Source of the DNA: Kiritimatiellia bacterium
GTDB taxonomy: Bacteria; Verrucomicrobiota; Kiritimatiellia; JAAZAB01
Direction: 5' to 3'
Assembly (NCBI GenBank): GCA_028718125.1
Contig: JAQUMN010000002.1
Coordinates: forward strand, 134,463 to 198,462
DNA length: 64,000 bases
This document shows, one piece after another, positions 27,572 to 35,000 of this stretch. Made by a program: the position numbers and the translations under genes. The stretch's first letter is position 1. The number at the start of each line of letters is the position of its first letter. The notes under the pieces were generated by a model. The model searched no databases. It was not told the DNA's origin and saw only the letters and a list, made by a program, of their open reading frames with translations.

Positions 27572-27772
27572 ATGAAAATCTTAGTTGAAGTCGCCCAAAA
27601 TGATAGACGCGAGGATGTTGATGCCATAATTCGAAAAATATCGAAACTCGGGGTCAAAGTCCGCGTTACGAACCAAAAACTACAAGCAGCTGCCGATATT
27701 AAGGTTTGGTTAGAGACTCAGCTTGCCAAGCAACAAACAGAAACCAAAGATCCGAAGTGGCCATTCGTCTGA
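27572..27772 (+). CDS. small hypothetical protein
   Basis: 66 residues, MKILVEVAQNDRREDVDAII... ending DPKWPFV. Mixed alpha/beta composition, with no signal peptide and no recognised domain. No good ribosome-binding site precedes the ATG. It lies in the same orientation as the cargo genes, 51 bases after the previous stop. It could be real or a chance frame. Confidence 0.4.
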   Translation: MKILVEVAQNDRREDVDAIIRKISKLGVKVRVTNQKLQAAADIKVWLETQLAKQQTETKDPKWPFV

Positions 27773-27790
27773 AAGAAAATTGGAAACATT

Positions 27791-28051
27791 TTGAATGATC
27801 TCGTCCATGATCTTCAATCACAGGTTGAGGATTACTGGACAGCACGGCGTGGCACCCGGGAAGGACATAATAAATGGATTCTGCGACGATTTATCGAATT
27901 TGTTGGCAGGGAATCAAAACCGTTGCATATAATTACGATCAAGGACATAGAACGTTTCATCGACAGTCTACGTCAAGCAGGTTACACCGCTGCTTATATA
28001 GCCAATAATTTCGTTTTTCTTCGGAAATTCTTTGACCATCAAAATCATTAG
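27791..28051 (+). pseudogene. tyrosine recombinase N-terminal (SAM-like core-binding) fragment
   Basis: 86 codons from a TTG. The sequence resembles the N-terminal DNA-binding domain of phage-type integrases: an opening helix, a central TIKDIERFIDSLRQ, and a final helix with YIANNFVFLRKFFDHQNH. The catalytic domain with the R-H-R-Y residues is missing. A downstream frame at about 28060-28167 contains APRWFSDKEL, reminiscent of the start of an integrase catalytic domain, but in another frame and soon stopped. Thus a decayed recombinase inside the IS66-bounded cargo. Confidence 0.55.
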
Positions 28052-28330
28052 GCATTGTAACAGATAACGCAGCACGAAACACATTCGCCCGAGCTGAGAA
28101 AAGAGCCCCAAGATGGTTTTCGGACAAGGAACTGGTGCAAATACATCGCAGGTATCACCCTAGAAAATAAAAGGTCTAGCCAGCCGGATTAAAAGCCGTC
28201 TCGTGCAAGAGAAATATATGAAAAAATATAAGCTCAAAAACATGAAGCCAGGGCAAACATTCCTCATTCCTGATGGAGATGTCGCGGGGCGGTTAAAATC
28301 CCCCGGGGGTGGGGGATTTTATTCCGCCCC
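28052..28330 (+). other. degenerate segment at the right inner junction
   Basis: Contains the possible integrase scrap described for 27791 and a 38-codon frame from 28218 (MKKYKLKNMKPGQTFLIPDG) that looks like a genuine protein start cut off where IS66-related sequence begins near 28295. The G-rich palindromic CCCCCGGGGG marks the junction. Confidence 0.35.
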
Positions 28331-29053
28331 GTGACAGGGGGTGCGGTCCGCCGCACCGGTTCTTCGATTTCACCGAAGACCGGCGCACAGGAGCGCCCCG
28401 GCCAGATTCTGGCGAAGTATGCCGGATTCGTGCAGGCGGATGCCTATTCGGGATACGACCACCTGTTCGAGAACTGCGCGCGCATTGTCGAAGTCGGGTG
28501 CTGGGCCCATGCCCGAAGGAAATGGGACGAGGCGCTCAACTCCGCGCGCCAGCCGTGCACGGAAATGCTCGTGCGCATTCGCGAGTTGTACAAGATTGAG
28601 GCCCGCCTCAAGGAGGAACCGCCCCAGTTACGGCTGGCAGTCCGCCAGGCGGAGTCAGTACCCCTGCTGGACAAGTTCTACGCGCGGCTGACGGAGATCA
28701 GCGCGGAACGCGTCATCCTGCCTTCTTCGCTCCTGGCCAAAGCCATCGGCTACACGATCAACCAACGCGAGGCACTCTACCGCTTTACCACCGATGGTCG
28801 TTTGGAAATCGACAACAACTTCGCGGAAAATGCGATTCGCCCGCTCGCGCTCGGCCGTAAGAACTTCCTCTTTGTGGGCAGTCCCCGCGGCGGCAAGGCC
28901 TGCGCGATCGCGCTCACGCTCCTACAGAGCGCCAAGGCCATCGGCCTCAACCCCTACGAATACTTGCTCGACATCTACAACCGCCTCATGAGCCATCCGG
29001 TTAACCGCCTGCACGAACTCCTGCCGGCCGCCTGGAAGAAATCCCGCCGCTGA
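28331..29053 (+). pseudogene. IS66-family transposase TnpC, C-terminal part only
   Basis: 240 codons matching the second half of the IS66 DDE transposase: YAGFVQADAYSGYD (second catalytic Asp region), the VGCWAHARRKW block, then DGRLEIDNNFAENAIRPLAL with the catalytic Glu context, and the IS66 C-terminal domain FLFVGSPRGGKACAI...NPYEYL. Intact TnpC has roughly 500 residues, so the first half is gone. The preceding conserved piece FFDFTEDRRTG is found in a different frame at about 28360, showing a frameshift as well. It cannot be active. Confidence 0.88.
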
Positions 29054-29195
29054 CGTCTCGCCCGCGATCCGGTCGAATCATCGCGTCGACCGGCCCGTGC
29101 CCTGCTGGGTTCACAGGGTGCTTACGTTGTAATCAACCGTTCACCATGAACCATTCTAATCCGTACGCCTTATGCACGCCTGGGTCCCAAGGCTT

Positions 29196-30101
29196 TCAGT
29201 TGATGCTGACACCAAAAGCAGGATACTGGCTCCCATATTCATATGCTCCCATGTCCACCGCGCCACCTTGCTGCCAGACACGCGGGTTGCCATCTAAGTC
29301 AGTTGCCCCGGCAGTCCACGCACCGTTCGTGCCGGCGTTGATGCAGGGCGAATTGGTTTGCAAATGAAAATCCGTCGAGGAAACGAACAATGGATCGTTG
29401 GTGATTGAACCTGCGCCAGTAAATCCAGCGCCACAGGAGAAGGATTCAATCGCTCCCACATCCGCCTTGTTATTTCCCCATGAAATTGAATTTATAAATG
29501 CGCACCTATATCCACCACCGCCAAGACCCCCTGCGTTGTTCCCAAAAACCGTAGAATTATAAAAAGTGCATCCTGCCCCACCACCGCCGTCCCCACCTCC
29601 GAAATCCAAATCCTTGTGAGCGTGATTCCCAGAGACTAAACAATTATAAAAAGTGCTACCAAACCCACCGCCACCTGCCCCACCACCCATTGCATCTCCC
29701 GACGTATTACCGGTAACAATGCAATTGAAAACAGAACCGCCCCGTATTCCCCCGCCGGGTTCAGCAGTAAATCCATTCGTCACCGTACACCCGATCAAGC
29801 AGCTGCTCTCATCCATCGTCACCACCCGTCCGGCACCGTTGCCATTTAGGATCAAATCTTCGGGCAATCCAGTTTTCGATTTTACAGTCACGCCGCCGCC
29901 AACGGTCAAATTGACGATGTAGACGCCGTTACTGACCCAAACCGTGCAGTTTGACTGGCAGACCGTGATTGCGCCTTGAAGATTGTTGGTCGCATCCGCC
30001 CAACTCGTGCCCACGCCCGTGCCATTGGTGGCAACGTACCAATCTCCTGCAAAAGCAGAAAGGCCAGATAATAGAAACGAGAGCAATAACAATCTCTTCA
30101 T
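29196..30101 (-). CDS. secreted right-handed beta-helix protein (choice-of-anchor Q type)
   Basis: 301 residues: signal peptide (RLLLLSFLLSGLSAFAG), then the opening DWYVATNGTGVGTSWADATNNLQGAI typical of pectin-lyase-fold surface proteins, Gly/Asn/Cys-rich helix coils in the middle (three short FYNxxVxGN-type turns), and the end motif VDMGAYEYG found at the C-terminus of choice-of-anchor-Q proteins. AGGAAGG lies nine bases before the ATG at 30101 but touches the earlier ATG at 30110, which decides the start. Ligand unknown; it may bind or process polysaccharide. A larger relative is at 42808. Confidence 0.8.
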   Translation of the reverse strand: MKRLLLLSFLLSGLSAFAGDWYVATNGTGVGTSWADATNNLQGAITVCQSNCTVWVSNGVYIVNLTVGGGVTVKSKTGLPEDLILNGNGAGRVVTMDESSCLIGCTVTNGFTAEPGGGIRGGSVFNCIVTGNTSGDAMGGGAGGGGFGSTFYNCLVSGNHAHKDLDFGGGDGGGGAGCTFYNSTVFGNNAGGLGGGGYRCAFINSISWGNNKADVGAIESFSCGAGFTGAGSITNDPLFVSSTDFHLQTNSPCINAGTNGAWTAGATDLDGNPRVWQQGGAVDMGAYEYGSQYPAFGVSIN

Positions 30102-30287
30102 TGAATGCATCCTTCCTGCTTCCCCATGATAATTGTCTTTTGTTATGTGTATACAGACTTCCCGAACATCGTAACGCCGGTCTCGCTTATCTTAGCCGTC
30201 GCTTTCCGCGTCAGGCTGTTTTTTGATAGTGACCCCACGTTTTCCTTTTTTCAACGCCCGGCCTGAGATCATAAGCTGCAGGATAAT

Positions 30288-31673
30288 TCACCAGTATTGT
30301 TCGATACAGTAGTTGAATTGCCAAGTCTTGATAAAAAAGTAATTTTCAGGTTCCAAATACGACCCTTTTACCGTTCCAATCGATCCGCCATTGTTCCAGA
30401 AATTTCGTGGCGCCGACGCTTCTGTAGGCTCGTCTGGATACACTGGGTGTGTGCTTGCAGACTGCAGAGCTTCAAACTGATCTGACCCAAACTCAATGGT
30501 CAGAACATGATTGTTCTCCTGAACGAAAGCAGTATCTATCTTGGAATAAACATTTGTCGGCATCCCATTCAGTTCCTCAAAACCACTATAGACCGTATAC
30601 GCCCATGACTCTGGTTTCCACCATAGTTCTTCTATCGCTTCTTCCGTTGGCATTTCGGGCAAAGTCGGCTTAAGATATATCTCGTAAGTGTTGGCCACTT
30701 GCTGATTTGTATACTGAGCGTGTAACTCCCATGTTGAGTAGGCGACCCGGCAGTTTTCATCCCAACCCCAGAGGTCGACGGTGCCTGGGTCTGGCTCAGG
30801 TGGATAATACCAAGTACCCTCGTAAGGTGATTTTGTGACTGCAAACCACGAACCCGCCCCGGCGTATGTTCCATTAGTCGCCACAAAATACCCGTTAGGG
30901 TATGGAGTCCAGGGAGGTTGTATCGGCTCCAACCTCAAGTGGTGAAAATACCACCAGTTGTGGCATGTCTGATACTCTGAGTAACTCATCCGATAAGAAT
31001 CTTCGGGAAGCGATGAAACAACCCAAAGAGATGAAGTGCTATAATAATAACAGTTCTCCAATCCAAGCTGTTCGGCTACTAGGGGGGAGTAATAAGCATA
31101 AGGCGAGATGACGCCGGTCACTGTATTTGAATACTTTCTTCCGTATGGGTCCGCTATCCACCGATGCCAAGTGGACTGGTTGGCGTCCGAGCCATTGTAA
31201 GCTCGTGTCCTGAATGCCCTCGTGGCGGTCAACGCATTCAGCACCTCATACCGCTCCTGCAAGTCCAGGATGTAAATCCTAAACTGGCTCGTAAGGCCCC
31301 CTATTCCCAGCCGTTCCAATAGTTCCGCCTCTGTCAGCATGGCGATATTGGGCGTGCCATCATAGACCGTGTTGGTATACACATAATACGGCACGAGCCC
31401 ACTGATTTTGGAGGCTATGGCATCCATCAGGCTCTGATCAAGATAAAATCCCGAGGCGTTTGTAAATGGCGCTACATAGTAAGCACAAGGATTTGTCTGA
31501 TATTGTGTCGCATGGCAACGCTCATTCACGCCAAGCACGCACTCCGTCCCCTTATCCACAATATTGTTCATCTCACCCGCTGTCGGCCGGTTCGGATAGG
31601 ATTCGGCATACCCAACGGCAACCAACGCCACGATCCAGAGCGCCACAGCCACACGCAAATATCCGGCATTCAT
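30288..31673 (-). CDS. secreted protein of unknown function
   Basis: 461 residues. The signal segment VAVALWIVALVAVGYAES precedes a region rich in Tyr, Trp and Asn with few charges, typical of exported proteins here. The mid-protein contains LGIGGLTSQFRIYILDLQERYEVLNAL, probably helical, and later WWYFHHLRLEPIQPPW; no known domain recognised. AGGGG nine bases upstream supports the ATG at 31673 over 31736. It ends a minus-strand series starting with the modular protein at 35001, after an 82-base gap, so it may belong to that operon. Confidence 0.65.
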   Translation of the reverse strand: MNAGYLRVAVALWIVALVAVGYAESYPNRPTAGEMNNIVDKGTECVLGVNERCHATQYQTNPCAYYVAPFTNASGFYLDQSLMDAIASKISGLVPYYVYTNTVYDGTPNIAMLTEAELLERLGIGGLTSQFRIYILDLQERYEVLNALTATRAFRTRAYNGSDANQSTWHRWIADPYGRKYSNTVTGVISPYAYYSPLVAEQLGLENCYYYSTSSLWVVSSLPEDSYRMSYSEYQTCHNWWYFHHLRLEPIQPPWTPYPNGYFVATNGTYAGAGSWFAVTKSPYEGTWYYPPEPDPGTVDLWGWDENCRVAYSTWELHAQYTNQQVANTYEIYLKPTLPEMPTEEAIEELWWKPESWAYTVYSGFEELNGMPTNVYSKIDTAFVQENNHVLTIEFGSDQFEALQSASTHPVYPDEPTEASAPRNFWNNGGSIGTVKGSYLEPENYFFIKTWQFNYCIEQYW

Positions 31674-31755
31674 TTGTGATCCCCTGTCATCCGCCAATGC
31701 TTTTATTCCAAACGCCATATCATTTTCCACCAACACTCAAGCCATTATTCTCTAC

Positions 31756-32445
31756 TTATGGGACCATATGCGTTTTTATATCCTTATTTCTTATTTCCGG
31801 GTCTGACCCCAATGCTTCCCGAATAACGTCATCAGTGTCGCCAAAAACTTTGTTCGGACCTGACGACCGCACCGTTATTGAATTCGATTCAAAACTGAAC
31901 GAATATGGCGTTCCCCAAGGATCTATTAACTCGCCCATATTGTTTGTCCAACCGTAACCCTCAATAAATACAACACCCTTTTCATTTTTGCCCATTAATG
32001 CCGCAGAGACTGCGTGACTGTCACCAGCAGGAAACACTCCAAGATGCTTTTGGAACTCCTGTGAGGCAACTATTAAACTAACCACTTGCACGTCCACTTT
32101 TGAAACCCGCTCGTCAGGTATACCGAGCGCGGATCTCCATTCGCGATTGGTTCCTTGAACAAAATTATGATGATTAGAATCGTCACGCTGGGTATACACA
32201 TTCGCTGTATGTTCTAATCTGTTGGATAACATTTCGTTGCTTTCAGCCAATTTCCATGATGGTCTATTCGGCAATGTGTCTTCTCTTACCTTACTTCCAA
32301 CGAAAACAGTGCTTCGATTTGTCACAGGACTGGCATTATTGTCTAATGGTTTTACGTGTTTGGATGTTAATATGGAAAGAAATAGAACGATAAGACCAAT
32401 CGCCAAAACGATTATTATACCAATGAGATATAATTGTCTTTTCAT
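31756..32445 (-). CDS. membrane-anchored protein with pseudopilin (GspG)-like C-terminus
   Basis: 229 residues. One N-terminal membrane helix (LYLIGIIIVLAIGLIVLFLS) and a C-terminal segment reading LIDPWGTPYSFSFES...SSGPNKVFGDTDDVI, which matches the conserved end of type II secretion major pseudopilins. The classical prepilin cleavage motif (GFTLxE) is absent, so it is not an ordinary pseudopilin. The ATG at 32445 follows the stop of the metzincin-bearing gene by one base (TAATATG), so translation is probably coupled. It takes the position that small secreted partners occupy after the other two copies. Confidence 0.65.
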   Translation of the reverse strand: MKRQLYLIGIIIVLAIGLIVLFLSILTSKHVKPLDNNASPVTNRSTVFVGSKVREDTLPNRPSWKLAESNEMLSNRLEHTANVYTQRDDSNHHNFVQGTNREWRSALGIPDERVSKVDVQVVSLIVASQEFQKHLGVFPAGDSHAVSAALMGKNEKGVVFIEGYGWTNNMGELIDPWGTPYSFSFESNSITVRSSGPNKVFGDTDDVIREALGSDPEIRNKDIKTHMVP

Positions 32446-32446
32446 A

Positions 32447-34420
32447 TTAAAAACTTTGTTCCTCACGAAACGTTTTTATTGTTAAAGGTGTAAATTGATT
32501 CTCATTTACCGGTGCACCATCAGCCATAATTCCTCCGTCAGAATGACTGCCACCACCTTCGTGTCCAATCTCGTGCACTACAGAATGTTCCTCTTCTTGC
32601 CTCGGATACACCGGCACATTCTCTAATTCTCTTATTGGTTCTACATAGATCGCGCCTCGGTTGAAAGCGTCCTGAGCTTCCCCTTTAATAATCTGGGGAT
32701 TCCCAGTGTCGGGATCATAATCAGTTGCAACTTCGCTCTGATATGCGGCCAATAGATAAACTAACCAGAAATCTTCGGCATCGCTGAGATCCTTGTGTGA
32801 ACCGACGACAGACGGCCACTCAATCACTCCCTCAAGATTTCGATTAAATGGAACATCATTATCAATGTATTCCGCCGGGACAGATTCAGGCTTTATATAG
32901 GCATCGGCAAATGCCGTATTGATCAATGTTCCGCCGGAAAGCGTGTAAGGCATCATTCGCGGTGCCCGTGAGCCTATCTGCACGGCATCATCGTCATAGA
33001 TGGTATATGTCTTTCCCACAACGGATGTAGACACTATCCCCGCCACCACGACATCATCATCGTATACGAGATTATCTGTATTATTCAACACGGTGTTCGT
33101 TATGTTACCGTCAATGACGATGAATCCTCCCTCGTATCGGTCGGCTTCGTCGGTGAGCTTGTTATTCAGATTTAACGTGCTCTGTCCTTGTTGAGGCGTG
33201 TTCGTCAGAACCGAATCAATCAATCCTTCGTCAAAATTCTTTTCATCGCCCGATGATGGCCATGTTCCCATTGAATCAAATTCAAGCCACAGCCTGCGCC
33301 ACACTGTAAGCATATCGGATTGTTCAATGCCTGCTGGTATGGAACCGGAATCAACCTCGCTCTGAGTTAAAGCATTAAGCGCGGAATCAGAACAGGATGC
33401 AAATGCCCGGAAGTTGTCGCCGGGTTGCATACTCACCGTAAACTGGACAGTTGCATAGTCAGAAGAATCGGTTGTGGCAGATGTCTCCGACAAGCCTCCG
33501 TCCGTTCCGTAATTATCGGCACCGGTTGCGCCTGAACCGTCATTTGAGTCAACCGGGGAAGCACTGGATGATGGATCGTCAACGTCGAAGACACGAAAAT
33601 ATACGGTCTGTCCGGAAACTGCGGGCGTAATCTTGGCCTTAATTCGCACTTTCTTTCGGTCAGCCGCACTTGAATCTGTCGGAGTTTGTTTGTCAGGTAA
33701 TATCCGCTTCCCTCCATTCTTAGGACAGGTGTCAAGAGCCGTATTTCCCGGATATGTTTCCCACTCAATAGACTCCACTTTCAGGACGGTCAAACTCACC
33801 TGATCACAAAAATTGGTATAAACTTTTGAAGTTGCGCGGACGATGTAATTCGTCCCAACATTTTCGGGCATTATCTCCGTTCGCCATGCACCGTTGGATA
33901 GGATTTCAGCTCCGCCTGAACCTGACAAATCCGGGATCAATGACCACGACACACCCAAGGGGATATTTGTGCCCGTCACCACAAACTGTACATTACTTCC
34001 ACCAACACAGGTCATCGCAGACCGCGGCGTGATCCAGATGTCTGGAATGATCAGTTGATAATAGACGTTCGTGATATCCACATAAAATTCCCTTGACTCA
34101 CTCTGATTATTCCCGGGAAAATTATTCGTCGCCTCATCCAGGTGCGGACCGATGTCCACCACGTCCGTCGTTGCCGGATAAGTCCCCAGACTGCCCACTA
34201 TCACGTTTGTGATTGCCACCGGAAATCCATTGGTAGAAACTCGCCACCAAGCTGATGTTGACGACTTGAAGGCTATTTGATTCTGGATTACCCATAAATA
34301 TGCCCCCCATTCACCATGGGCCAACGTGGTGCCCCTCACCCAACCGACGTTGTCAAAGATCGTAGGATGGTTTGACACCGATCCGTTATAATTCACGGCG
34401 GCATTTCCTTTAAATTCCAT
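32447..34420 (-). CDS. modular protein, copy 2 (metzincin-type C-terminal domain, no signal peptide)
   Basis: 657 residues. The shared domain is present from TIFDNVGWVRGT on, but the first roughly 130 residues of the other copies, with the signal peptide, are replaced by MEFKGNAAVNYNG. The ATG at 34420 overlaps the end of the gene at 34422. After the shared part and an Ig-like segment identical over 161 bp to copy 3, the sequence is unrelated to copies 1 and 3. At 616-626 HEIGHEGGGSH fits HExxHxxGxxH exactly, with a Met-turn candidate in GGIMADG six residues on: a metzincin-type zinc protease signature. Without an export signal it may be a recombined remnant, or may be exported another way. 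Confidence 0.72.
   Translation of the reverse strand: MEFKGNAAVNYNGSVSNHPTIFDNVGWVRGTTLAHGEWGAYLWVIQNQIAFKSSTSAWWRVSTNGFPVAITNVIVGSLGTYPATTDVVDIGPHLDEATNNFPGNNQSESREFYVDITNVYYQLIIPDIWITPRSAMTCVGGSNVQFVVTGTNIPLGVSWSLIPDLSGSGGAEILSNGAWRTEIMPENVGTNYIVRATSKVYTNFCDQVSLTVLKVESIEWETYPGNTALDTCPKNGGKRILPDKQTPTDSSAADRKKVRIKAKITPAVSGQTVYFRVFDVDDPSSSASPVDSNDGSGATGADNYGTDGGLSETSATTDSSDYATVQFTVSMQPGDNFRAFASCSDSALNALTQSEVDSGSIPAGIEQSDMLTVWRRLWLEFDSMGTWPSSGDEKNFDEGLIDSVLTNTPQQGQSTLNLNNKLTDEADRYEGGFIVIDGNITNTVLNNTDNLVYDDDVVVAGIVSTSVVGKTYTIYDDDAVQIGSRAPRMMPYTLSGGTLINTAFADAYIKPESVPAEYIDNDVPFNRNLEGVIEWPSVVGSHKDLSDAEDFWLVYLLAAYQSEVATDYDPDTGNPQIIKGEAQDAFNRGAIYVEPIRELENVPVYPRQEEEHSVVHEIGHEGGGSHSDGGIMADGAPVNENQFTPLTIKTFREEQSF
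33780..33940 (-). repeat. 161-bp identical segment shared by copies 2 and 3
   Basis: Reads identically to 36514-36674, base for base as far as I can compare, while the surrounding coding DNA has diverged. This suggests recent gene conversion or duplication. Confidence 0.8.
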
Positions 34421-34421
34421 G

Positions 34422-34985
34422 TTAATGCTTCTCTTCACTGGGCACAATGACTCGTCCGCCTTTCTTGATTTTCTGCTCGATTTGTTTTGCCAGCAACTCT
34501 GCGACTTGGCTCCATTTTGCTCTGTTATCCTCACCATAACAATTTACAAGAACACATATCCGGCCTGATCGAAACAATATCGCGTTTCCTGTTGGGTCAT
34601 TGCCATACCATGATTCATCACCGATGGACTTATTTTGTGCTCCATCCCATAATCCGGGGTAGAAAATAGACGCCATGCTCTTGGAGTAGAATTCGGCAGC
34701 ACGATGTGCCTCATCAACACTATGGAACTCGCTATAAAGGATCAATACCTTGGTCCCCTGAATTACTACGAATTGTTCCAATCCCTTGATTTCTTCTGGC
34801 TTACCTTTAGCATTTGTTGTTCCTTTACACCATGGCCGGATGTTTGTTTTTTCGATCTTAATACCTGTAATTTCTCCGTTCAGTAAAGTAGCTTGAAGGG
34901 CAGCGTTTGTTTGTGCATAAGCAGATTGACACACCAACTGACTGGCGAAAAAAGCAATTAACAATATAATGAGTATTCGTTTCAT
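34422..34985 (-). CDS. small secreted partner protein of copy 3
   Basis: 187 residues with a signal peptide (IILLIAFFASQLVCQSAYAQ). AAAGGAG lies ten bases before the ATG. It starts 15 bases after copy 3 and its stop overlaps the region just before the copy 2 ATG (TAACATG), so all three are co-transcribed. The middle contains FHSVDEAHRAAEFYSKSM, then IGDESWYGNDPTGNAILFRSGRICVLVNC and a C-terminal helix, a layout like that of many small periplasmic proteins with a GD...fRxG core, and weakly like the partner of copy 1 at 26238. Function unknown; possibly an inhibitor, immunity factor or subunit. Confidence 0.72.
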   Translation of the reverse strand: MKRILIILLIAFFASQLVCQSAYAQTNAALQATLLNGEITGIKIEKTNIRPWCKGTTNAKGKPEEIKGLEQFVVIQGTKVLILYSEFHSVDEAHRAAEFYSKSMASIFYPGLWDGAQNKSIGDESWYGNDPTGNAILFRSGRICVLVNCYGEDNRAKWSQVAELLAKQIEQKIKKGGRVIVPSEEKH

Positions 34986-35000
34986 GATTTGTTATCTCCT

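Larger units (their letters stand above)
23617..29125 (+). mobile_element. IS66-type transposon ends enclosing 5.5 kb, with 8-bp target duplication
   Basis: The left end GTAATCCCCCTGTGAA at 23617 and the right end, whose complement reads GTAAGCACCCTGTGAA ending at 29125, match in 14 of 16 bases and begin with GTAA as IS66-family ends do. Directly outside are identical octamers GTTGTAAT (23609-23616 and 29126-29133), the duplication length known for IS66. Inside, in the IS66 gene order and orientation, are a tnpA N-terminal remnant (23720) and the C-terminal part of tnpC (28331). Between them, replacing the middle of the element, sit five passenger reading frames (23887-28051). The word AATCCCCCACC at about 23812 and its complement at about 28308 mark the inner junctions. 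The tnpB gene is absent. Confidence 0.8.
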
